Positions 33,206 through 39,066 of a stretch of 39,066 nucleotides of DNA are shown one piece after another. The notes below the pieces were generated by a model. The model did not search any database. It was not told the DNA's origin and saw nothing but the letters and a program-made list of their open reading frames with translations. This DNA is from Spirochaetales bacterium. Its GTDB lineage: Bacteria; Spirochaetota; Spirochaetia; Treponematales; Treponemataceae. Within the stretch, counting starts at the first letter, position 1. Every line of letters starts with the position of its first letter. The stretch is taken from assembly GCA_030540405.1 (NCBI GenBank), contig JAUNWH010000023.1:1-39066 (forward strand), given 5' to 3'. Position numbers and translations under genes: made by a program.

Positions 33206-34118
33206 AAGCCTGTATAATTTTTTTAACCAACCCGTTTCTTACAACGTCTTCCGAAGTCAGCTCTGCAATTGAAATTCCTTCCACGCCTCTAAGAAGATTC
33301 AAGGCATGAAGAAAACCAGAAGGAGTCCTTTTGGGCAAGTCAACCTGCGAAGGATCTCCTGTTACAAAAACTTTAGAATTCTCTCCCATTCTAGTTAAAA
33401 ACATTTTCATCTGCTCAGAAGTTGTGTTCTGGGCTTCATCAAGAATTATAACGCTATTGCTTAAAGTTCGTCCACGCATATAGGCAAGCGGCGCAATTTC
33501 TATTATACCGTTTTCTGTAAGTCTTTTTACAGTATCCGAAGGCAAAACAGCATTTATTGAATCAAACAACGGCCTTATATACGGATTTATTTTGTCCTGC
33601 AAGTCTCCCGGAAGAAAACCAAGACTTTCGCCGGCTTCAACAACAGGACGAGTCAAAACTATGGAATTTACTTTGTGGGAAAGTAAAAGCCGCAAAGCTT
33701 CCGCGACAGCAAGAAAAGTCTTTCCAGAGCCTGCAGGACCGCTTGCAAAAACCAAGTCATAACTGCGCATCTTTAAAATCAATGAAGACTGGCCTTTTGT
33801 ACGCGGAAAAACTTTTTTTGTTCCGCCCGGAATAGAAATGGACAAATCCAAATCAGCGTCATTATTCAAGACAGACTGAATCAATTCTGAATCGGAAACA
33901 TTTTTGCTTGCCGCAGAAAATTCGTCAAGAATGCGGTCAACTGCAAAACGGAACTGCTGCTCAATGTAAGAATCTCCGCAGTCAATAGAAAGCTCGTTTC
34001 CTCTGGCAAAAACAGGAACTCCAAGAAAAGATTCCATGAGTTTTAGGTTGCTGTCATTTGTTCCGCAGATACGGGAAAGATAAGATGAATCGGGAACAAT
34101 AATCGTATACGAGGACAC
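33186..34118 (-). CDS. phoH: PhoH-family ATPase
   Basis: Protein of 310 residues from a GTG at 34118, with GGAG 11 nt upstream. A longer in-frame form from a TTG at 34178 is rejected because a good promoter lies inside that stretch. Walker A GPAGSGKT at about 127-134; VLTRPVVEAGESLGFLPGD; Walker B SVIILDEAQN; VFVTGDPSQVDLP. It is an RNA-associated P-loop ATPase that accompanies YbeY in rRNA maturation. It overlaps pgpH by 20 bp. Confidence 0.93.
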   Translation of the reverse strand: MSSYTIIVPDSSYLSRICGTNDSNLKLMESFLGVPVFARGNELSIDCGDSYIEQQFRFAVDRILDEFSAASKNVSDSELIQSVLNNDADLDLSISIPGGTKKVFPRTKGQSSLILKMRSYDLVFASGPAGSGKTFLAVAEALRLLLSHKVNSIVLTRPVVEAGESLGFLPGDLQDKINPYIRPLFDSINAVLPSDTVKRLTENGIIEIAPLAYMRGRTLSNSVIILDEAQNTTSEQMKMFLTRMGENSKVFVTGDPSQVDLPKRTPSGFLHALNLLRGVEGISIAELTSEDVVRNGLVKKIIQAYENEER

Positions 34119-34149
34119 TGCGCAAAAATCTCCGTTCTCTATTTGAAGA

Positions 34150-34178
34150 ATTGTAGCATAAGAATTTGGAGAGCGCAA
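34150..34178 (-). promoter_or_regulatory. Promoter of the phoH–pgpH–ybeY cluster
   Basis: On the minus strand, TTGCGC (34178-34173) and TACAAT (34155-34150) with a 17-bp spacer, and TG one base before the -10, making an extended -10. It begins right after the stop of the HD hydrolase gene and gives a leader of about 25 nt before the GTG at 34118. Confidence 0.62.
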
Positions 34179-34187
34179 ACAAAAGGA

Positions 34188-34808
34188 CTACTCATCCCTT
34201 TCTTCTTTCCTGTCGAAATAGCCGGACTTTTCAAGATGCTCGCGGCGGCTTACAACAAGACTTATAAGCTCCTGGTACATATTGAAATCAACTTCAACGG
34301 CAATAGGAAGAATAAAATATTCAGTTTCATCGCAATAGCGTTCAATAAATTCATTGCTCGTTACAAAGCCAAGGCTTATCATATTGGAAATTCTGTCGGC
34401 GCATTTTAGAATTTTTGCGCGCTGGCTTCCATTGTCTATAATCGACTTTAAGTATTCGCTCTTTAGCTGCCCCGGTCTCTTTGTAACTTCCTTTACAAGC
34501 TCAAGAACTTCAGGACCGTCAGAATCTGCATTGCGGATAAGGTTTTCATCAAACCCAGGAATATCTTCTATTGTATCATGCACGCAGCTTGCCTTCAAAA
34601 GGATATTGTCGATGTAGCCGTAATCAATGAGAATGCTCATTGTGTCAAGCTGATGGCGGAACATATTTCCCCCTGCGAACCTTGCCTTGCCAATCAAAGC
34701 TGTGGCAATCTGCATATAAGGCGCAAGATAGATGTTCTTAAGCTGAAGCATGTGCTCGTTGTCCATCTGCTGTGGCTTTTCCACCGCCATTTCATATTTT
34801 CTTTTCAT
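34188..34808 (-). CDS. SpoT-like HD-domain hydrolase (alarmone type)
   Basis: Protein of 206 residues with the layout of the (p)ppGpp hydrolase domain of RSH proteins: H52 (FRHQLDTMSIL), H77-D78 and E81-D82 in CVHDTIEDI, and D138 in KCADRISNM (compare KLADRLHNM). There is no synthetase, TGS or ACT domain, so it stands alone, similar in design to small alarmone hydrolases. Whether the substrate is ppGpp or another nucleotide is inference. ATG with AGGAGG 7 nt upstream. It lies 39 bp downstream of valS. Confidence 0.8.
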   Translation of the reverse strand: MKRKYEMAVEKPQQMDNEHMLQLKNIYLAPYMQIATALIGKARFAGGNMFRHQLDTMSILIDYGYIDNILLKASCVHDTIEDIPGFDENLIRNADSDGPEVLELVKEVTKRPGQLKSEYLKSIIDNGSQRAKILKCADRISNMISLGFVTSNEFIERYCDETEYFILPIAVEVDFNMYQELISLVVSRREHLEKSGYFDRKEERDE

Positions 34809-34847
34809 AAGAATCCTCCTGAAGGCAAATCTTTTGAAAAAGTTCCG

Positions 34848-37586
34848 CTACAAATTCTTCAAGTACGAATTAAGCTTTTCTATGCGGCGCTGGGCTTCTT
34901 CCATGCGGTTTCTTTCTTCCTGAACAACTTCTGCAGGAGCATGCTCGGCAAATTTTCCGTTCAGCTTGTTTGTGCTTCTGCGGACATTTTCCGTTTCATA
35001 TTCAATGTCGCGGGTAAACTTCTGTCTTAGCTGCTCTTTGTTCACGCTTTCATCAACCAAAAGGAACGCTTCGAATCCTTTTCCGACTGCGCCAATTGAT
35101 TTTTCAGGATTTGATTCCACAAAGTCAACCTTGCTGATTCCAGCTAAAAGGCAAACCATGTCGGTCTTTTCTTTTATTACTTCCGCGCTTGAGCCTTTGG
35201 AAATTTTTACGGCAATATGGAGCTTGCTTGCAGGATCTATTCCGCATTCAACACGAAGTCCGCGCAAAGTTCTGATAAGCTCCTTTAAAGTTTCAAAACG
35301 CTCTGTGATTTCTTTGTTCACGCGGCTTGATTTTTCCTCTGGATACGGAGCTGTAACAAGCAGTCCTGTGTATTCATCAGTTGGAAGAATGTTCTGTTCT
35401 CCGGCTTTTTTGCGGTTTTCTACAATCTGAGCCAAAGGCAGCTTGGAATAAATTTCTTCTGTAACAAAAGGAATGTACGGATGAAGCAGACGAAGGCTTT
35501 CTTCAAGAACATTCAGCAGAACAGAAACCGCGCGGTCTTTTTCGTGGTCATCGCCATTTTTAAACGAAAGCTTTGTAGCTTCAACATACCAGTCGCAGAA
35601 ATCGTTCCAGAAATATTCATAGATTGCAGAAGCTCCGTCGTTGTAACGGTAACCTTCAAAAGCAGCCCTTGCATTTTTTACGGCATTGTCAAGGCAAGTA
35701 TAAATCCACTTGTCAAGCTCGTTAAGGTCTGAGTCAGCAACAGGAATAAGAGTTCTGCCTTCAAGATTGCCAAGAATATAGCGGCTTGCATTCCATACTT
35801 TGTTGCAGAAGCGGCTTCCCATCTTGAATGAATCCTTGTCTACAAGAACATCCTGGCCCTGCGCGCACATATAGCTCAAAGTGAATTTAAGAGCGTCCGC
35901 ACCGTAAAGGTCGATAATTTCAAGCGGGTCAATTCCGTTTCCAAGCGACTTGGACATTTTTCTGCCCTGCTTGTCGCGAACAAGTCCGTGAATATAAATG
36001 TCATGGAACGGAGATTTTCCGGTAAACTCAAGGCCAGCCATAATCATGCGGCTTACCCAGAAGAAAATAATATCGTAGGCTGTAACAAGCGCCGTTGTAG
36101 GATAAAAATGCTCAAGGTCGGAAGTTTCTTCAGGCCAGCCAAGAGTACTGAACGGCCAAAGCCAGGAAGAGAACCAAGTGTCAAGAACATCTGGATCCTG
36201 CTTTAGATGAGAAGCATCTGCGCCGCACTTAGGACATTTTTCAGGGTCTTCACGGCTGACAATTGTCTCTCCGCAGTCGCAGTACCATACAGGAATTCTG
36301 TGTCCCCACCAAAGCTGACGGCTTATGCACCAGTCGCGGATATTTTCCATCCAGTGAGAGAATGTGTTTTCCCATTTGCGCGGATAAAAAACAAATTCTT
36401 CATTCTTCCAAGCGGCAAGGGCTTTGTCTGCAAGCGGCTTCATTTTTACAAACCACTGGTCGCTCAAATACGGCTCTACAACAGTTGAACATCTGTAGCA
36501 GTGACCAACTGAATGCTTGATTTTTTCCTCGCCCTTGTAAAGACCAAGCTCCTTTAAATCTTCTATAATAAGCTTGCGTGCTTCTGGGCATTTTAAGCCA
36601 CGGTATTTTTCCGGGCAGTTATTGTTTAATGTTCCGTCCGGATTTAAAATGTTTATAACTTCAAGATTGTTTCTTTTTCCAACTTCCCAGTCGTTAGGGT
36701 CGTGCGCCGGAGTGATTTTTACCATTCCAGTTCCAAATTCCTTGTCAACATAAGGATCTGCAATCAAATCGATTACACGGTCTGTAAGCGGAAGCTTAAG
36801 TTTTTTTCCAACGATAGACTTGTAACGCTCATCCTCTGGATTAACAGCAACCGCAGTGTCGCCAAGCAAAGTTTCCGGGCGGGTTGTGGCAATTTCAATT
36901 TTTCCAGTGCCGTCCTCAAATTCATAGTAAATATGATACATGAAGCCGTCTGTGTCTGTGTGCTCAACTTCATCATCAGCAAGAGCCGTTCCGCAGCGAG
37001 GACACCAGTTTACAAGATAATGGCCTTTATAGATAAGTCCGCGCTCATAGAGAGTGACAAAAACATTGCGAACAGCCTTAGAAAGACCTTCGTCCATTGT
37101 AAAACGCTCGCGGTTCCAGTCAACGGAATTTCCAAGCTTGCGCTGCTGCTTAACAATTGTGTTGTGATGGTCTTCTTTTACCTGCCAAGTGCGCTCAAGG
37201 AATTTTTCACGTCCAAGGTCATTGCGGGTCTTTCCCTCTTTTTTTAGCTGCTTTTCAACAACATTCTGAGTAGCAATTCCGGCATGGTCAGTTCCAGGAA
37301 TCCAAAGAGTGTCGTCGCCTTTCATTCTGTGGTAGCGCACAACAATATCCTGCAATGTATTGTTCAGCCCATGCCCCATGTGAAGAACGCCAGTAACGTT
37401 TGGCGGAGGAATTACGACTGTATACTTTGAAACCGCTGATTTTTTAGACTTGTTCAAGTAACATTCATGCACAGGAGAATCCTTGTCGGACGCAGGCTTA
37501 AAGCATCCTGTCTGAACCCATTCAGCATAAATTCTATCTTCAAAATCTTTTGGATTGTAGGATTTTTCAAGTTCAATAGCTTTCAT
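34848..37586 (-). CDS. valS: Valyl-tRNA synthetase
   Basis: Charges tRNA-Val. Protein of 912 residues, full length for the bacterial form. Class I signatures are GVLHMGHGLNNTLQD (HIGH-type motif at 69-72) and GRKMSKSLGN (KMSKS loop at about 570). The editing domain lies between, with TTRPETLLGDTAVAVNPED, and two Cys pairs (WCPRCG, WYCDCG … KCPKCG) suggest zinc knuckles. The C-terminus ends in the charged coiled coil typical of ValRS. The leader is about 50 nt, too short for a T-box. Confidence 0.98.
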   Translation of the reverse strand: MKAIELEKSYNPKDFEDRIYAEWVQTGCFKPASDKDSPVHECYLNKSKKSAVSKYTVVIPPPNVTGVLHMGHGLNNTLQDIVVRYHRMKGDDTLWIPGTDHAGIATQNVVEKQLKKEGKTRNDLGREKFLERTWQVKEDHHNTIVKQQRKLGNSVDWNRERFTMDEGLSKAVRNVFVTLYERGLIYKGHYLVNWCPRCGTALADDEVEHTDTDGFMYHIYYEFEDGTGKIEIATTRPETLLGDTAVAVNPEDERYKSIVGKKLKLPLTDRVIDLIADPYVDKEFGTGMVKITPAHDPNDWEVGKRNNLEVINILNPDGTLNNNCPEKYRGLKCPEARKLIIEDLKELGLYKGEEKIKHSVGHCYRCSTVVEPYLSDQWFVKMKPLADKALAAWKNEEFVFYPRKWENTFSHWMENIRDWCISRQLWWGHRIPVWYCDCGETIVSREDPEKCPKCGADASHLKQDPDVLDTWFSSWLWPFSTLGWPEETSDLEHFYPTTALVTAYDIIFFWVSRMIMAGLEFTGKSPFHDIYIHGLVRDKQGRKMSKSLGNGIDPLEIIDLYGADALKFTLSYMCAQGQDVLVDKDSFKMGSRFCNKVWNASRYILGNLEGRTLIPVADSDLNELDKWIYTCLDNAVKNARAAFEGYRYNDGASAIYEYFWNDFCDWYVEATKLSFKNGDDHEKDRAVSVLLNVLEESLRLLHPYIPFVTEEIYSKLPLAQIVENRKKAGEQNILPTDEYTGLLVTAPYPEEKSSRVNKEITERFETLKELIRTLRGLRVECGIDPASKLHIAVKISKGSSAEVIKEKTDMVCLLAGISKVDFVESNPEKSIGAVGKGFEAFLLVDESVNKEQLRQKFTRDIEYETENVRRSTNKLNGKFAEHAPAEVVQEERNRMEEAQRRIEKLNSYLKNL

Positions 37587-37639
37587 CGTAACCTCTATCT
37601 ACACACATATTTGCATAAAATCTTTTTTTATAAAGCAAA

Positions 37640-37668
37640 ATTATAATATTTTTTTTTGATGTTTGCAA
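37640..37668 (-). promoter_or_regulatory. Sigma-70-type promoter of valS
   Basis: On the minus strand, TTGCAA (37668-37663) and a perfect TATAAT (37645-37640) with a 17-bp spacer. Its leader carries GAGG 5 nt before the valS ATG. Confidence 0.68.
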
Positions 37669-37716
37669 TGAAAAGATAAAGATGAGACATTCAGGGGATA
37701 TCTAATAAGTTCTAAA

Positions 37717-37780
37717 TGTCATTGCCGGACTCACTGCAGCGAATCCACACAAGATTATCCAGTCAAGCTGGATAATGACA
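37717..37780. repeat. Degenerate copy of the structured repeat
   Basis: Same architecture as 11184-11258: TGTCATT (37717-37723), a decayed arm 1, AATC/GATT (37742-37745, 37753-37756), arm 2 ATCCAG/CTGGAT (37757-37762, 37768-37773), then AATGACA (37774-37780). The arms differ in sequence from the first copy but keep pairing in arm 2. It is part of the 379-bp gene-free gap 37587-37965, which otherwise holds the valS promoter, a tandem repeat and a GC-rich tail. Confidence 0.7.
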
Positions 37781-37788
37781 AAACGATT

Positions 37789-37861
37789 TGTCATTCCCGC
37801 TATTGGTTATATGCCATTCATGCTATTGGTTATATGTCATTCCCGCACTCGATGCGGGAAT
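37789..37861. repeat. 23-bp tandem repeats ending in hairpin half-element
   Basis: Three units with 23-bp period begin at 37789, 37812 and 37835 with TGTCATT or TGCCATT; the first two continue GCTATTGGTTATA. The third continues as a clean half-element, CCCGCA (37842-37847) paired with TGCGGG (37853-37858), then AATCTG and an eight-T run. The layout suggests slippage duplication within the structured repeat. The hairpin plus T-run could terminate plus-strand transcripts. Confidence 0.7.
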
Positions 37862-37965
37862 CTGTTTTTTTTACAACAGCGCCTGCTCGCTTGCAGCTGT
37901 TCCGAGCCTGCTCCATTCGGCTTAACGCCTCATTACGCCGACCCTATACCGCTGCAGCTCGCCTA

Positions 37966-38826
37966 TTACTTGCCTGTGGAGCGGACAATGCGGAAGCCCA
38001 GGTTGAGGTAGGCTTTACAGGCGTAGTACCAGCCCTTGTAGCCCACCTCGCAGTAGTCGGCGTCGTCGTACCAGCTGCCGCCGCAGTCATAGCGTCCGCT
38101 GCTGTTGTTGGGGTTGCAATCCCAGAGATACTCGTCCAAATCTCCGCACCATTCCCACACGTTTCCGCTCATGTCATACAGGCCGTAGCCGTTAGGCTTT
38201 TTCTGCGCAACTGGATGTGTTTTTTCTTCGCTGTTTTCGCTATACCAGCCCACTTCATCTAGGTTGTCGCTTCCGCTGCATTTAAAAACTTGTCCTCCCA
38301 TTGCAGCCCACTGCCACTCCGCCACTGTTGGCAAGCGGTAACCGTTGGCCGTTGTGTCACAGGCAAAGTTCTTGTTGAACTTTTTCCATTTGTTTTCCGA
38401 CCACTCTTTCATTTCATCGTTATATAAGTCCCATTGAGCAGCGTTTGAGTTTTCCTTGTATGAGTAGCAAGGATTCAAGCCTTCTTTTACACTCAGTTTG
38501 TTGCAGAACTCAACAGCGTCAACCCAGCTCACATTTTCCACAGGAAGGTTCTTTTCTCCCTTGAAGTAGCTTGGATTCTCGCCCATTACAGACTCGTAAA
38601 GCTCCTGCGTAACTTCAGTTGCAAGAATAGAATAGTTCTGCCCCGGAACTGCGACCATCAAACTGCTTGCCTTGTAGTTTCCCTTTCCAAGAACTTTCTG
38701 CACGTCAAGCTTTTCCTGCCCGTGTGCAGTACAGAGCGGAACTGCAAGCATTGCAAGCCCGCACAACAGCTTTGCAAAAGACAGCCTACTCTTGTGGTTG
38801 CCAGCCAAGCTAAAAGATTTTTTCAA
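37966..38826 (-). CDS. SUMF1/formylglycine-enzyme-fold exported protein
   Basis: Protein of 286 residues from a TTG at 38826; an in-frame ATT at 38835 has far better SD spacing (see findings). A hydrophobic signal sequence (16-36) may end in a lipobox near C32 or be cleaved after AHG. Conserved fold motifs are TEVTQELYESVMGENPSYF (71-89), VSWVDAVEFCNKLS, NGYRLPTVAEWQWAAMGG (161-178), THPVAQKKPNGYGLYDMSGN and VWEWCGD (223-229). At the end, RYDCGGSW … YC … LGFRIVRS matches the fold, but Asp sits where FGE has its first catalytic Cys, so it is likely a binding protein. Codons 246-286 end in G or C in 36 of 41 cases. Its own strong promoter is upstream. Confidence 0.85.
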   Translation of the reverse strand: MKKSFSLAGNHKSRLSFAKLLCGLAMLAVPLCTAHGQEKLDVQKVLGKGNYKASSLMVAVPGQNYSILATEVTQELYESVMGENPSYFKGEKNLPVENVSWVDAVEFCNKLSVKEGLNPCYSYKENSNAAQWDLYNDEMKEWSENKWKKFNKNFACDTTANGYRLPTVAEWQWAAMGGQVFKCSGSDNLDEVGWYSENSEEKTHPVAQKKPNGYGLYDMSGNVWEWCGDLDEYLWDCNPNNSSGRYDCGGSWYDDADYCEVGYKGWYYACKAYLNLGFRIVRSTGK

Positions 38827-38869
38827 ACTTTTAATTTTTTACTCCTCTTAATCAGCTGATTTTTTTTAT

Positions 38870-38898
38870 ATAATAAACAACCAGCGACAACAAGTCAA
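38870..38898 (-). promoter_or_regulatory. Sigma-70-type promoter of SUMF1-fold gene
   Basis: On the minus strand, TTGACT (38898-38893) and TATTAT (38875-38870) with a 17-bp spacer. The leader carries AGAGGAG (SD core complement of 38842-38845). It is the best -35 match in the window. Confidence 0.68.
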
Positions 38899-39066
38899 AT
38901 TTTTCTGTCTCTGTCATAAGATAAGGCTCTTTGTATCCACTGTCTTTACGCTAATAGCAGTGTCTTCACTCCCTTACATACTGCTTTGGCTGCCCCTCTA
39001 CACTGCTTGTGAATCCCTAAAATCAACTTAATTTTGTTTCATTTTTAACTTAATTTCGTTTTAATT

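Noticed and set aside
34118..34178. Longer PhoH from the TTG at 34178
   Set aside because: The stretch contains a complete promoter (TTGCGC, 17 bp, TACAAT) and the family similarity starts later.
37587..37640. T-box or other riboswitch before valS
   Set aside because: With the promoter at 37640-37668 the leader is only about 50 nt, and no T-box core or terminator fold is visible.
37789..37861. CRISPR array
   Set aside because: The 23-bp units are directly adjacent with no spacers and there are no cas genes.
37775..38262. Plus-strand open frames over the 3' end of the SUMF1-fold gene
   Set aside because: They read through repeats and the antisense of a clear gene; open only because the region is GC-rich.
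37966..38826. Active sulfatase-activating formylglycine enzyme
   Set aside because: The first active-site Cys position is Asp and no sulfatase gene is nearby; only the fold is supported.
37587..39066. DGR reverse transcriptase, accessory gene or template repeat
   Set aside because: No frame resembles a reverse transcriptase and no second copy of the putative variable region is present; if a DGR exists it is elsewhere.

Overview
The window is from the genome of a spirochaete, almost certainly a Treponema. The evidence is the gene order cheA–cheW(CheR-like)–cheX–cheY, a complete V-type (not F-type) ATPase operon with treponemal partners, an HTH–EIIA fusion protein, and an AT-rich base composition with Shine-Dalgarno (SD) sites of the GGAG type. 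The repeats and the SUMF1-type protein recall host-associated gut or oral treponemes; this species-level guess is inference. No rRNA, tRNA, CRISPR array, insertion sequence or prophage was seen.

Layout. 1-4.2 kb: a pseudouridine synthase, an exported transglutaminase-like protein, an HTH–EIIA regulator, a membrane protein and a MarR-type regulator; the last two are divergent from a 60-bp gap holding two overlapping promoters. 4.2-9.0 kb: the chemotaxis operon (cheA, cheW–cheR-like fusion, cheX, cheY, minus strand), closed by a perfect 15-bp terminator hairpin shared with the MarR-type gene. 9.2-11.1 kb: a probable outer-membrane barrel protein and an orphan OmpR-type regulator whose receiver lacks the phospho-accepting Asp. 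11.1-11.3 kb: a striking 75-bp structured repeat. 11.3-21.4 kb: secG–ptsN–V-ATPase (stalk subunit, C, I, K, F, E, A, B, D)–universal stress protein, all on the minus strand, tightly spaced and perhaps a single transcription unit. 21.6-27.8 kb: phytase/esterase-like lipoprotein, TatD nuclease, a 73-residue protein, miaA, an RlmI-type methyltransferase and pgk. 27.9-37.6 kb: TPR protein, tlyC, ybeY, pgpH, phoH, a SpoT-like HD hydrolase and valS; this is a conserved RNA-maturation/second-messenger neighbourhood. 37.6-39.1 kb: a repeat-rich gap of 379 bp and a SUMF1/formylglycine-enzyme-fold exported protein with an unusually GC-rich 3' end; bases 38899-39066 hold nothing I can assign.

The most interesting points are: (1) the 75-bp cruciform-like repeat with a degenerate relative and half-copies elsewhere in the window; (2) the SUMF1-fold protein, whose C-terminus looks like the variable region of a diversity-generating retroelement target, with no template or reverse transcriptase in view; (3) four genes with no SD whose -10 boxes lie 7-9 nt from the start codon, suggesting leaderless mRNAs; (4) the Asp-to-Glu, Lys-to-Arg receiver of the OmpR-type regulator; (5) a c-di-AMP phosphodiesterase with most of its extracellular domain deleted.
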